A stretch of DNA of 55,533 bases from an uncultured Oscillospiraceae bacterium (GCA_944386975.1 CALXDC010000012.1:1-55533), one strand, 5' to 3'. Counted from the first letter of the stretch, positions 7,838-18,520 are shown. Made by a program: numbers and translations. Notes: generated from the sequence alone by a model not told the origin.

Positions 7838-8413
7838 TTATTTTTTCTGGATTCCCCGGAGCACCAAATCCAGCGTCACGTCCATAGGGTGCTGAATTTC
7901 CGCCCGCTGCATGCTCATGAGCAGAATAGGACTGGGCAGTGTGGTCAGCAGAATGGTGACCGCCTTCACATCCACCTCCGCCGCCAGCTCTCCCGACGCC
8001 ACCGCGTCGCTTACCGCCTGGCCGATCTTCTGGAACAGCAGGGTCTGGAACTCCTCCACGCACTCGTAGAGGGTGTCCCGGATGGGGTCGCTGGTCATCA
8101 GCAGATTGAGGCTGCCTCCCAGCTCCCCCATGATCCGCTCCACATAGTGGTAGTACCGCAAAATACGGTCCCGGAAGCTGTCCTCCGGGGAGGAGGCCGC
8201 CTCCATCTCTGTTAATACCTCACCCCACAGCTGGGCGCAGGTCTGCTGGAGGAGCTGGTCCTTGGAGGTGAAATATTCGTAGATGGTAGACTTGGCGATG
8301 CCTGCCCGGCGGGCGATCTCCGCCATGGAGGCGGCGTCCAGCCCCTTTTCGCAGAACTCCCCCCGGGCTGCCAACAGGATGGCCGCCCGGCGCTCATCCC
8401 TTATTCTTGACAC
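7838..8413 (-). CDS. TetR/AcrR-family repressor of the RND efflux operon
   Basis: The 191-residue protein has a TetR-type N-terminal helix-turn-helix (GLDAASMAEIARRAGIAKSTIYEYFTSK, split near residue 40) and an all-helical ligand/dimer domain. The start is GTG at 8413, with AAGGAGG 7 bases upstream inside the end of the RND gene; the two genes overlap by 13 bp, so it is translationally coupled as the last cistron. The operon promoter carries a perfect palindrome of the type bound by TetR-family repressors (13926-13945), which makes autoregulation of the whole pump operon the simplest model. The ligand is unknown. Confidence 0.9.
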   Translation of the reverse strand: MSRIRDERRAAILLAARGEFCEKGLDAASMAEIARRAGIAKSTIYEYFTSKDQLLQQTCAQLWGEVLTEMEAASSPEDSFRDRILRYYHYVERIMGELGGSLNLLMTSDPIRDTLYECVEEFQTLLFQKIGQAVSDAVASGELAAEVDVKAVTILLTTLPSPILLMSMQRAEIQHPMDVTLDLVLRGIQKK

Positions 8414-11400
8414 AGGTCCACCTCCTTGTTATTCCGGGTGTGCTTGCGAAGCCGGGCATCCAAGCCGTCCAGCAGGCTGTAGTACACCGGTGTGAACAAC
8501 AGGGTCACCACGGTGGATACCACCAGGCCCGTAATCATCACCGTGGCCATGGGCATCATGATCTCGCTGCCCTCGCCCATACCGAAGGCCATGGGCAGAA
8601 GGCCCAGGACGGTGGTAAGGGTGGTCATCAGCACCGGCCGCACACGGCGGGGACAGGCCTTCAGGATGGCCTCGTTCTTCTCCTCTCCCCTGCCCCGGCG
8701 GATGTTGATGTAGTCCACCAGCACAATGGAGGAGTTGACCACCACGCCCGCCAGCATGATGACGCCCACGAAGGCGATCATGGACACCTTCATGCCGAAG
8801 ATGGGCAGAGTGAAAAGGGACCCGATAAGGCCCACCGGCAGGATCATCATGACGATGATGGGCATGAGGAAGGACTCAAACTGGGAGGCCAGCACGAAGA
8901 ACACCAGGCCGATGGCCACCGCCAAAGCGTAGCCCAGATCCTGGAAGGCCTGGATCATCTCCGCATTCTCTCCGGAGGTCTCCAGGGTAATCCCCTGAGG
9001 CAGCTGGAAGGCGTCCACCACCTGCTGCACCGACTCCGCAATGCCGGCGGCGTCGTCGGTGGCGCTGCCGCCGGTAATGGTGATGGTGCGGCTCTGGTTC
9101 TCCCGGGAGATGGACTGAGGCGCCATGGTCACCGTCACGTCCGCCACCATGCCTAAGGGGATGTCGGACCCCAGAGCCGTGGTGATGGGCAGGGACCGCA
9201 GAGCGTCCAGGCTCTCGCCGGCGTTGCTGTCCCCCCGGACCACCACATTGATCTCCTCCCCGTTCATCTTCAGGGTGGTGGCGGTGGTACCGGTGAGCTG
9301 GCTGCGGACGGCGCTGCCCACAGTGGCGGCGGTGAGGCCGTACTGGGCGGCCACGTCCCGCTTGAGGGTAATGTCCACCTCCGGCACCTGGTCGGAGGCG
9401 GAGGTCTTCACCTCTACCGCGTCGGGGATCTGGGCAATCTCCGCCGCCAGACGGTCGGCGGTCTCGGTGAGAAGGTCATAGTCGTTGCCGGAGAGGGTCA
9501 GATTGATGGCTGCGCCGGTGAGGGCCGACATGTCCATCACCCCCGCCGAGGACACGGAAATCTCCGCTCCTGCCACATCTGCCAAATCGAGGCGCAGCTG
9601 GCTGGCAATCTCCGCCGCCGACCGGTCTCGGTCCCCCGCCTCACCAAGATTCAGTGTGACGGAGGTGCCGCCGCCGCCGGTCATGCTGCTGAGAGCTCCC
9701 CCGCCGGTGGAGTAATAGATACTCTCCGCTTCGGGCACCGTCTCCAGAGCGATGTCCGCCACCTGCTCGGCAATGTGCTGGGCCTCCTCCATCTCCGCTC
9801 CCACCGGCAAATCCACAGAGACGCTGACTACGTTCTGATCAATGTCGGGGATCAGCTCAAAGCCTGCCAGGAAGATGGAGGCGCCGAAGGCAACCACCAT
9901 GCCCAATGTCACCAGCATGGCCACGGCCCGGTGGGTGATGAAGTAATTAAGCCGCCGCACGTACCACTGACTCAGCCGGTTGGCCTTTTTCCCGGCGTTG
10001 GCGGCAATCTTCATTACCTTCAGGTTCTTGTTGCCGCGGCCCAGGAGGAAGTAGCTGAGGAGGGGCACGATGGTAAGGGCCACCACAAGGCTGGTCAGCA
10101 TGAGGGTACAGATGGTGAGGCAGAAGTCGGAGAAGAACATGCCCACCATCCCGTCGGACAGACCGATGGGCAGAAACACCGCCACGGTGGTGAGGGTGCT
10201 GGCGGAGATGGACAGAGCCACCTCACCGGTGCCCTGAGTACAGGCCTCAAAGTTGTTATATCCGTCTGATCGGTAGTGGAAGATGTTCTCCAGCACCACG
10301 ATGGAGTTATCCACGATCATGCCCACGCCCATGGCTACACCGCCCAGGCTCATCATGTTCATAGTGATGTCCAGAAGCTGCATCACCAGGAAAACAGTGA
10401 TGATGCAAAGGGGCATGGCCACGGAGATCACCAGGGTGGCGCCCCAGTCCCGGAGGAATACGAACAGCACCAGGGCCGCCAACAGCACGCCCAAAAGGAT
10501 ATTCTCAATGGCGCTGTCCACGGCCAGATTGATGAAATCACTCTGGTCCATCAGCAGCACCCAGTCCAGGGTGGGATTCTCCTCGGTGACCTCATCCAGA
10601 GCGTCCTGGACCCGCATGGCCGTCTGGACGGTATTGACCCCGGACTGCTTGTTCACCGACAAAATCACGCAGGGTTCCCCGTCCACCTTGGCGATGGTCT
10701 CCTGATCCTGCGCCTTCAGGGAGACGTTGGCCACCTCGCTGAGACGGACAGAGCCGCCGGTGGGCAGGGGGATGAGGCAATTGGCCACGTCGTCCACTGA
10801 GGAGAACTCTCCGTCGGTGCGGACGGTAATGGTGCTCTCGCCGGAGCTGACGTCGCCGGCGGGGAGGGCAATGTTCTCCGCCGCCAGGATCTGGGCAATA
10901 TAGGAGATGGACAGGCCGTAGCCCGACAGCTTCTCCCCATAGGTCTCCACGGCAATCTCATTGGAGTAGCCGCCCAGGATATCCACAGAGGCCACACCGT
11001 CGATCCGCTCCAGTGCCGGGGAGATGGTGTCCTCGGCAATGGTCTGAAGGCCGGAGAGGCTGGTGCCCTTCAATCCGATCTGCACCACCGGCATGGCATC
11101 CACATTGATGGACATGACCACTGGGGCGGAGGCGTCCTCCGGGAGATAACTCTTCACCATGTCGATCTTCTCCCGGAGATCCACCAGGGCGTTGTCCATG
11201 TTGGTGCCGTCGGCGAAGGTGACCATGACGAGACTCATGCCCTCGCTGGACACGGACTGGAGCTCCTCCATGCCGGACACGGAGGCGCAGGCGGACTCCA
11301 GCGTCCGGGTCAAAAGGTTCTCCACCTCTTGGGGTCCGGCCCCGGTGTAGGTGCTATAGACCACCGCCATGGGGAATTCAATATCCGGCATCAGAGCCAG

Positions 11401-11499
11401 GGGCAGGGTGTTGAAGCCCATGACGCCGAACACCGCGATCATCACGCAGGCCATGATGGTGGTGACCCGGTGCTTGATACAAAAGGAAACCAGCTTCAT
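8401..11499 (-). CDS. RND-family (AcrB/HAE1-like) efflux permease
   Basis: This is a 1032-residue proton-driven RND permease with the usual two halves, each having one N-terminal helix, a large extracytoplasmic loop and five further helices. The first helix is in MKLVSFCIKHRVTTIMACVMI, the TM4 proton-relay region is GVAMGVGMIVDNSIVVLEN (an Asp-Asn pair in place of AcrB's Asp-Asp), and the second half has GVIMLAGVVVNSSIVLVDY. It overlaps the adaptor gene upstream by 4 bp (ATGA). It should work with the lipoprotein adaptor and the TolC-like protein encoded upstream. The substrate is unknown; drugs, bile acids or lipophilic metabolites are possible. Confidence 0.95.
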   Translation of the reverse strand: MKLVSFCIKHRVTTIMACVMIAVFGVMGFNTLPLALMPDIEFPMAVVYSTYTGAGPQEVENLLTRTLESACASVSGMEELQSVSSEGMSLVMVTFADGTNMDNALVDLREKIDMVKSYLPEDASAPVVMSINVDAMPVVQIGLKGTSLSGLQTIAEDTISPALERIDGVASVDILGGYSNEIAVETYGEKLSGYGLSISYIAQILAAENIALPAGDVSSGESTITVRTDGEFSSVDDVANCLIPLPTGGSVRLSEVANVSLKAQDQETIAKVDGEPCVILSVNKQSGVNTVQTAMRVQDALDEVTEENPTLDWVLLMDQSDFINLAVDSAIENILLGVLLAALVLFVFLRDWGATLVISVAMPLCIITVFLVMQLLDITMNMMSLGGVAMGVGMIVDNSIVVLENIFHYRSDGYNNFEACTQGTGEVALSISASTLTTVAVFLPIGLSDGMVGMFFSDFCLTICTLMLTSLVVALTIVPLLSYFLLGRGNKNLKVMKIAANAGKKANRLSQWYVRRLNYFITHRAVAMLVTLGMVVAFGASIFLAGFELIPDIDQNVVSVSVDLPVGAEMEEAQHIAEQVADIALETVPEAESIYYSTGGGALSSMTGGGGTSVTLNLGEAGDRDRSAAEIASQLRLDLADVAGAEISVSSAGVMDMSALTGAAINLTLSGNDYDLLTETADRLAAEIAQIPDAVEVKTSASDQVPEVDITLKRDVAAQYGLTAATVGSAVRSQLTGTTATTLKMNGEEINVVVRGDSNAGESLDALRSLPITTALGSDIPLGMVADVTVTMAPQSISRENQSRTITITGGSATDDAAGIAESVQQVVDAFQLPQGITLETSGENAEMIQAFQDLGYALAVAIGLVFFVLASQFESFLMPIIVMMILPVGLIGSLFTLPIFGMKVSMIAFVGVIMLAGVVVNSSIVLVDYINIRRGRGEEKNEAILKACPRRVRPVLMTTLTTVLGLLPMAFGMGEGSEIMMPMATVMITGLVVSTVVTLLFTPVYYSLLDGLDARLRKHTRNNKEVDLCQE

Positions 11500-12590
11500 G
11501 CCGCACCCTCCACCACACGGACGGCCGCGCCGTCGGAGAGATAGGTCTGGCCCCGGGTCACCAGCTGCTCGCCGCCCTGGAGGCCGGCTGCGATCTCCGT
11601 CTGGGAGGCCCCCACCAGACCGGTGGTCACATTCACCCGGAAGGCAGCGTCGCCCTCGACGATGTACACATACTGCTGGCCGTCCTCGGTGAGGATGGCG
11701 TCGGAGGGAATCAGCACCACGTCCTCACGCTGGTCGGTGAGGAATTTCACCGTAGCGAACATGCCGATGGACACCTGCAGCTCCTCCGGCAGATCGATAT
11801 GGACCTCATAGAGAGCGGTGGTGGTGCTGACGGCCCCGGCCACGGAGGCCACGGTGCCCTTGATCGTCTCCCCGGAGGTGGAGAGGGTCACGTCCACCTC
11901 CTGTCCCACGGCGATGAAGGGCTGAAGGGTCTCGGACACGTTCACCACCGCCTGGGGCTTGCCGATCTCCGAGACCACCACTCCCACGGTGGTGTTGCTG
12001 GTCATGACACCGCCGGTGACGGACACGGAGGTCACCGTGCCGTCAATGGTGGCGTAGACGTTGGGGTCGTTCAGCACGTCCACCACATCGTCGATGCCCA
12101 TCTGGGCCAGGGTGGTGGTGCGGCTGGTCTCCGCCTGGAGGACCCCCAGCTGGGCCTGCTCCACGGTGTTGCGGGACACGGCCCCCAGCTCGTAGAGGGC
12201 CTGGGTGTTGCTCAGGGTCTGCTGGGCCTGACGGACCTGCTCGTCCAGGAGGGTTTTGGTGCTCTCATAGGAGGTCAGCAGGGTATCGTAGGTATCCCGC
12301 AGGTCGGCGGTGTCCATGGTAAAGAGCACGTCCCCCTTCTTCACCGTGTCGCCGGCGCTGACCTTCACCTCCTTCACCTTCCCCGCCACCGGCGGCATCA
12401 CCGGCACATCCCGGTTGGCCATCACGTTGCCGGTGACGGTGCTCTCCGCCGCCAGGTCTCCTCGGGTGACGGTCATCACCTCCACGGCGGTTCCCGCCGG
12501 GAGCTGGGGGGTGGTGTCCTCCTCGGTGGAACAGGCCGCGAGGCCAAGGACGAGGACAAGAGCAAAAAGCAATGCAAGATAACGTCTCAT
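11496..12590 (-). CDS. RND adaptor (HlyD/MFP family) lipoprotein
   Basis: This 364-residue membrane-fusion protein has a lipoprotein signal (LVLGLAAC, Cys near 20), so it is anchored on the outer face of the cell membrane. A lipoyl-like barrel half (PVAGKVKEVKVSAGDTVKKG) leads into a coiled-coil hairpin (about 100-165, Gln/Thr/Leu-rich), the second lipoyl half (ATIDGTVTSVSVTGG) and beta-barrel domains. The start ATG has GGAGG 5 bases upstream, beside the end of the TolC-like gene, and its stop overlaps the RND start. It should link the RND pump to the TolC-like protein. Confidence 0.93.
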   Translation of the reverse strand: MRRYLALLFALVLVLGLAACSTEEDTTPQLPAGTAVEVMTVTRGDLAAESTVTGNVMANRDVPVMPPVAGKVKEVKVSAGDTVKKGDVLFTMDTADLRDTYDTLLTSYESTKTLLDEQVRQAQQTLSNTQALYELGAVSRNTVEQAQLGVLQAETSRTTTLAQMGIDDVVDVLNDPNVYATIDGTVTSVSVTGGVMTSNTTVGVVVSEIGKPQAVVNVSETLQPFIAVGQEVDVTLSTSGETIKGTVASVAGAVSTTTALYEVHIDLPEELQVSIGMFATVKFLTDQREDVVLIPSDAILTEDGQQYVYIVEGDAAFRVNVTTGLVGASQTEIAAGLQGGEQLVTRGQTYLSDGAAVRVVEGAA

Positions 12591-12600
12591 GGGTTCCTCC

Positions 12601-13887
12601 TCAGATCAGGCCGTAATCCCGGGCCCAGATGTAGTTGCGGTAGGCGGTGAACAGCTCCAGCTGGGCGGCATTCACGCTCTCCTGGGCAGCGAGGAGATCG
12701 CTCTCCCCTGTGCGGTACTCCTCCTGGGAGATCATCCCCAGCTCATACTTCTTCTCGGTGATCTCGAAGGTCCGCTGCTGGAAGCTGAGGGCCTCCTCTG
12801 CCACGCCTACCAGCCGCTCCTTCTCCTCCACGGTCATGCAGAGAACCTTGAAATTGTAGGCAAAGGTGTCCTTGGCGGCCTGGAGGGTGTGCTTCCCAGG
12901 GGTAGTGCTGTCGTTGTCCAGCTCCTCCTGGGCGTTCAGCACATCCACATTCCGCCGCTGGCCAATGGGCATATCCTTCTCATAGTCAATGGCGTCCAGC
13001 TCCTCCTGGGTGGGCATGGGCAGCTCCCCCAGGGCCACGGTGCCCCGGAGCTCCAGGCCGCACATGCCCTCCAGGGTGATCTTGCTGGTCTCGATCTGGA
13101 AAAGGAGGCTCTCCATCTGGCTGGCCAGACTGCTGCGCTGGTAGTTGATGCTCTCCACGTCGTATTGTGAGGCCATACCCAGCTCGTACTGCTTCTCATA
13201 GATGGCCACCGCCCGGTCCATGGCGTCCAGCCCACGCTGGAGGGCGTCCACCGAGGACTCCATGGTGACGATGCCGATGTACAGGGTCTCCGTCCCCTTG
13301 ACGATCTGGTTGATAGCGTCGTTGAGGGTATTCTTGGTGGTGGAAAGGGTGGTGTCGATGGACCCCATCTGACTCTGGAGGGTCATGATCTGGCTCTGGA
13401 TGGAGGCGGTGTCCGCCGTCAGGGTCACGTTGAGGGAGGAGAGGATCAGCTTCTGCATGAGAAGGCTCTGCATGGCCTCGTCCTCCGCCCCCATGTCGCC
13501 CTCCTCGGCGGCCTTGATGAGCTCCTCCACCTGGGTCAAGGCCTTGGCCACCTCGGTCTGAGCTGCCTGGACGCCGGTCTTCAGCTGGTCCATCTGGATC
13601 ACTGCATCCCAGATGTCGCCGCTGTCCTGGCTGTTCAGATCCAGCATGTTGGCTTCCAGGGCCTTCACGTTGTAGTTGTTGTTGCGCAGCACCGCTCGGA
13701 GATCCTCAAACTCCAAGAAGGACGATGTGGAGGCGTTCTGGACCACGGAAGCCGTCAGGGCCTCCTCCTCCACGGAGGCGGATGTCTCCGCAGTCCCTCC
13801 GTCGGCCCCGTCCTCCGCCATGGCGGGGGCCAGGGACAGGGCGGCCAGCAATCCCACCGCCAGCAGTCCGGCAAGTATCCGTTTCAT
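12601..13887 (-). CDS. TolC-family (OEP) protein
   Basis: With the start at ATG 13887 (AAAGGAG 8 bases upstream), this is 428 residues with a clear signal peptide (KRILAGLLAVGLLAALSLAPAMA, cleaved near residue 25). The rest is long amphipathic alpha-helix in two repeats, as in the outer-membrane efflux family, with EKKYELGMISQEEYRTGE and EKQYELGMASQYDVESI as the internal repeat signature. A longer upstream reading frame exists but would lack a ribosome site and bury the signal. TolC proteins normally cross an outer membrane, and nothing in this window indicates one. In monoderm Clostridia such proteins may form periplasm-like or wall-spanning tubes; this is inference. Confidence 0.88.
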   Translation of the reverse strand: MKRILAGLLAVGLLAALSLAPAMAEDGADGGTAETSASVEEEALTASVVQNASTSSFLEFEDLRAVLRNNNYNVKALEANMLDLNSQDSGDIWDAVIQMDQLKTGVQAAQTEVAKALTQVEELIKAAEEGDMGAEDEAMQSLLMQKLILSSLNVTLTADTASIQSQIMTLQSQMGSIDTTLSTTKNTLNDAINQIVKGTETLYIGIVTMESSVDALQRGLDAMDRAVAIYEKQYELGMASQYDVESINYQRSSLASQMESLLFQIETSKITLEGMCGLELRGTVALGELPMPTQEELDAIDYEKDMPIGQRRNVDVLNAQEELDNDSTTPGKHTLQAAKDTFAYNFKVLCMTVEEKERLVGVAEEALSFQQRTFEITEKKYELGMISQEEYRTGESDLLAAQESVNAAQLELFTAYRNYIWARDYGLI

Positions 13888-13925
13888 GGGCAAAACTCCT
13901 TTTCTGTTCCAATGGCTTACAAAAT

Positions 13926-13945
13926 CCGACCGACCGGTCGGTCGG
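13926..13945. promoter_or_regulatory. Putative TetR operator of the efflux operon
   Basis: A perfect 20-bp inverted repeat with half-site CCGACCGACC. It starts about 10 bp downstream of the -10 box, so it covers the expected transcription start of the TolC-adaptor-RND-TetR operon. Alternating GACCGACCGGTCGGTC-type palindromes are common TetR-family operators. Confidence 0.8.
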
Positions 13946-13953
13946 CTGGTTTT

Positions 13954-13982
13954 ATTATACGAGCCCTCCCCCGCCCTGTCAA
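13954..13982 (-). promoter_or_regulatory. Consensus sigma-A promoter of the efflux operon
   Basis: Minus strand -35 TTGACA (13977-13982), 17-base spacer, -10 TATAAT (13954-13959). A perfect consensus promoter fits a gene set kept off by a repressor at the adjoining palindrome. Confidence 0.92.
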
Positions 13983-14023
13983 GACGGAGGCAAGGCTCCG
14001 GCATAAACTTTCTGACAAAAAAG

Positions 14024-14052
14024 TCCCCGGAGAGGACGGTCCTCTCCGGGGA
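14024..14052 (-). terminator. Terminator of the DUF4250/HIT transcript
   Basis: A 14-bp perfect stem (14024-14037 with 14039-14052) is followed on the minus strand by CTTTTTTG. It lies 24 bp after the DUF4250 stop and separates it from the efflux promoter. Confidence 0.9.
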
Positions 14053-14075
14053 TGGCACAGAAAAAATCCAGGGGG

Positions 14076-14255
14076 TTACGCCCCCACAAACTGGTTGCTG
14101 GCGGCGTCGTAACGGCAGTCCACGGCGGCGAGCCGTTGCTCCAGGTCGGCGACGGACACGTCCTCCGCCGCGCACAGTTCGTCCAGGTCGGGGTAGGTGT
14201 CCCGCAGGCGGGTATTCACCACACTCAACAGGATCACAGGATCATTGGGCAGCAT
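14076..14255 (-). CDS. DUF4250 small protein
   Basis: This 59-residue protein starts MLPNDPVILLSVVNTRLRD and ends CRYDAASNQFVGA, matching the DUF4250 family of Firmicutes small cytoplasmic proteins of unknown function. The ATG at 14255 has GAAGGAAG upstream. A longer frame to 14492 runs through tandem repeats and a copy of the HIT gene end and is not credible as protein. It lies downstream of the HIT gene in the same direction, separated by 221 bp of repeats and hairpins, and ends at a strong terminator. Confidence 0.85.
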   Translation of the reverse strand: MLPNDPVILLSVVNTRLRDTYPDLDELCAAEDVSVADLEQRLAAVDCRYDAASNQFVGA

Positions 14256-14315
14256 GGGTTCGCTTCCTTCTTTCCACAGGTGTTGGGTACTTTGCAGATG
14301 GGGCCACCCGGGGCA

Positions 14316-14353
14316 GCACTTTCGTAAGTGGAGTCGGCCCGGAGGCCAGGTCA
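14316..14353 (-). repeat. Diverged partial copy of the HIT gene 3' end
   Basis: These 38 bp match 14459-14496 at an offset of 143 bp with six differences. The true copy contains the last HIT codons (TWPPG plus stop). In this copy TWPPG is still readable with three synonymous changes, but the stop codon is changed to CGA. Confidence 0.75.
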
Positions 14354-14356
14354 CAG

Positions 14357-14406
14357 CAGCGTCAGCAAACACCGCAGCGTCAGCAAACACCGCAGCGTCA
14401 GCAAAC
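14357..14406. repeat. 18-bp tandem repeat, about 2.8 copies
   Basis: The unit CAGCGTCAGCAAACACCG is repeated at 14357, 14375 and 14393, the third copy incomplete. It sits between the two copies of the HIT gene end. The count is low and there are no spacers, so it is not a CRISPR. Confidence 0.9.
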
Positions 14407-14456
14407 ATGCCGGTGGCATGTTTGCAGCGTAGGCCCCGGAGGCTGTGCCTCCGGGG
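14401..14456. repeat. Two adjacent perfect hairpins between HIT and DUF4250 genes
   Basis: An 11-bp stem (14401-14411 with 14415-14425) with a 3-base loop is followed by a 10-bp stem (14434-14443 with 14447-14456), also with a 3-base loop. Neither has a T-run, so they resemble REP-like or mRNA-stabilising hairpins rather than terminators. Confidence 0.7.
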
Positions 14457-14458
14457 TG

Positions 14459-14496
14459 GCACTTTCGTAAGGGGAATCAACCGGGAGGCCAAGTCA
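14459..14496 (-). repeat. HIT gene 3' end, the functional copy of a 38-bp duplication
   Basis: This covers the last codons of the HIT gene and about 18 bp beyond its stop. It pairs with the diverged copy at 14316-14353. Confidence 0.75.
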
Positions 14497-14821
14497 TGTC
14501 CCGTCCGGCCAGCACATGGAAGTGGAGGTGGGGGACGGTCTGCTGACCGGCCTCGCCGATGTTGGACACCACCCGGTAGCCGGGACCGGCAAAGCCCAGC
14601 TCCTCCGCCAGCTTGGCAATGACGGCGAAGATGTGGCCCACGATGGGGGCGTTCTCCTCATTCACCGCGGAGACGGACTGGATGTGCTCCTTGGGCACCA
14701 CCAGGAAGTGGGTGGGCGCCTGGGGATTGATATCGTAGAAGGCGTAGCAGAGGTCGTCCTCGTACACCTTATTGCTGGGGATCTCCCCGGCAATGATCTT
14801 GCAGAACAAGCAGTCAGACAT
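14477..14821 (-). CDS. HIT-family (histidine triad) nucleotide hydrolase/transferase
   Basis: This 114-residue cytoplasmic protein has the HIT signature HLHFHVLAG (about 99-107), with the middle His of the triad as nucleophile, and the family N-terminus CLFCKIIAGEIPSNKVYEDD. It ends WPPG, the usual end of HinT/PKCI-like proteins. Members hydrolyse AMP-lysine-type phosphoramidates. The ATG at 14821 has AAAGGAGG 7 bases upstream. Its 3' end is partly duplicated downstream (14316-14353). Confidence 0.95.
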   Translation of the reverse strand: MSDCLFCKIIAGEIPSNKVYEDDLCYAFYDINPQAPTHFLVVPKEHIQSVSAVNEENAPIVGHIFAVIAKLAEELGFAGPGYRVVSNIGEAGQQTVPHLHFHVLAGRDMTWPPG

Positions 14822-14854
14822 AGAAACCCTCCTTTGCGTGATCGTACCATCAGT

Positions 14855-15406
14855 TTAGCACAACTGTCCCGGTTTATCCAGCCCCAGGACATCGTAATAT
14901 TCGTCGGAAAAGGGAATCGTCGCAGGGGAAAAGGCGGCCTGCAGGGCCTTCACCGGTCCCCAGGGGTCCATAGGCGACAGAGCGAATTCCCTCTCCACCG
15001 CCGCCAGGGCCTGCGCCTTCCGGGCAAAAAACGCCTCGCTCCAGGGCCAGCCGGCCTCGGCGTCCTCCCGGAGCAGGGCGCGGAACCGCTCCTCACTCAT
15101 CCAGTGGATCTGGGTAAGCGGGCTGGCGTCCCGGCAGAAGAGGAGGAAGGACAGAAACTGCCGGAAATCCTCCGCCACCGGGAGAACATAGGTGCCCTCT
15201 TCGCCCATGGCCGGGTCCACACAGAAGATCCGCTCATCCCCGGGCAGCAGGACAAAATGGATGCCGTCCGCCCCCAGGCTGCCGATATGCTCCGCTCCCA
15301 CCGGGGTACAGAAATAGTCCACGGGTTCCTCCGGCGGCATCAGGCCGATGCTTTCAAAGTCGATCTCCATGGCGTAAAACCGCTGCAAATCTTCTCGCAC
15401 AGACAT
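14855..15406 (-). CDS. Uncharacterised 183-residue protein
   Basis: I do not recognise the family with confidence. The ATG at 15406 has AGGAGG 6 bases upstream, which rules out a longer frame that reaches into the palindromic repeats. The protein is acidic with no signal peptide or membrane helix. The middle part (DGIHFVLLPGDERIFCVDPA, then a run of aromatic and Leu residues) loosely recalls SUKH/SMI1-like domains, but this is weak. It lies 33 bp upstream of the HIT gene on the same strand and may be co-transcribed with it. Confidence 0.7.
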   Translation of the reverse strand: MSVREDLQRFYAMEIDFESIGLMPPEEPVDYFCTPVGAEHIGSLGADGIHFVLLPGDERIFCVDPAMGEEGTYVLPVAEDFRQFLSFLLFCRDASPLTQIHWMSEERFRALLREDAEAGWPWSEAFFARKAQALAAVEREFALSPMDPWGPVKALQAAFSPATIPFSDEYYDVLGLDKPGQLC

Positions 15407-15441
15407 GATGTTCCTCCTGTCTCTACAAAGCGATTCCCTCC

Positions 15442-15459
15442 GTCGGAAAGCTTTCCGAC
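15442..15459. promoter_or_regulatory. 18-bp perfect palindrome in the leader of the unknown gene
   Basis: The half-site GTCGGAAAG is perfectly inverted with no loop. It lies about 36 bp upstream of the start codon at 15406. It could be an operator or a hairpin; no regulator is identified. Confidence 0.45.
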
Positions 15460-15507
15460 CGTGCCCCGGACGGTGCGGAACACCGCCCGGGGGCTCCATC
15501 GATTTCA

Positions 15508-15705
15508 CTCTGTTTGGGCGAAGTGCATCCGCCCAAACCAAGGTTTTGCCTCCGGCAAAACGCTTGTACGCCGCAGAGCGGCGAGGGCAAAGGCGTCGCT
15601 CAGTCGGCCAGCTTTCCGGCTACGAAGTCGTCCAGCGCCGCCAGGGCGTCGTCCAGCTTGAGCAGGTCAGATCCTCCACCCATAGCGCTGTCCGGCTTCC
15701 CGCCG
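15508..15705. repeat. 198-bp direct duplication, outer copy
   Basis: This matches 15750-15947 at an offset of 242 bp with four mismatches. It contains three hairpins (15512-15538, 15543-15561 and 15569-15583) and the last 35 codons of alaS. Confidence 0.93.
15600..15705 (-). pseudogene. Detached 3' fragment of alaS
   Basis: Reading the minus strand gives the last 34 residues of AlaS (GKPDSAMGGGSDLLK to VAGKLAD) and its stop, with no start. The three base differences from the real alaS end are all synonymous (Val, Gly and Asp codons). That suggests divergence while coding, for example in another allele, not free drift. It is non-functional by itself. Confidence 0.85.
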
Positions 15706-15737
15706 TCCCCATACGATGCCCTGCATCGTATGGGGAC
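15705..15737. repeat. 14-bp perfect hairpin at the duplication junction
   Basis: The stem is 15705-15718 with 15724-15737 and the loop is 5 bases. It starts exactly where the outer copy stops matching alaS, so it may be the foot of an insertion or recombination event. Confidence 0.8.
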
Positions 15738-15841
15738 CCCTAATTGGATCTCTGTTTGGGCGAAGTGAATCCGCCCAAACCAAGGTTTTGCCTCCGGCAA
15801 AACGCTTGTACGCCGCAGAGCGGCGAGGGCAAAGGCGTCGC

Positions 15842-18520
<2,679 letters not shown>

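Noticed and set aside
12601-14175. An extended 524-residue TolC-like protein
   Set aside because: The extension would cover the operator, promoter and terminator, and the true start has a ribosome site and signal peptide.
14357-14406. CRISPR-like array
   Set aside because: The repeats are contiguous 18-bp units without spacers and no cas gene is present.
14076-14492. An extended 138-residue version of the DUF4250 protein
   Set aside because: The added N-terminus is translated tandem repeat and a copy of the HIT tail; the internal ATG has a ribosome site and matches the family start.
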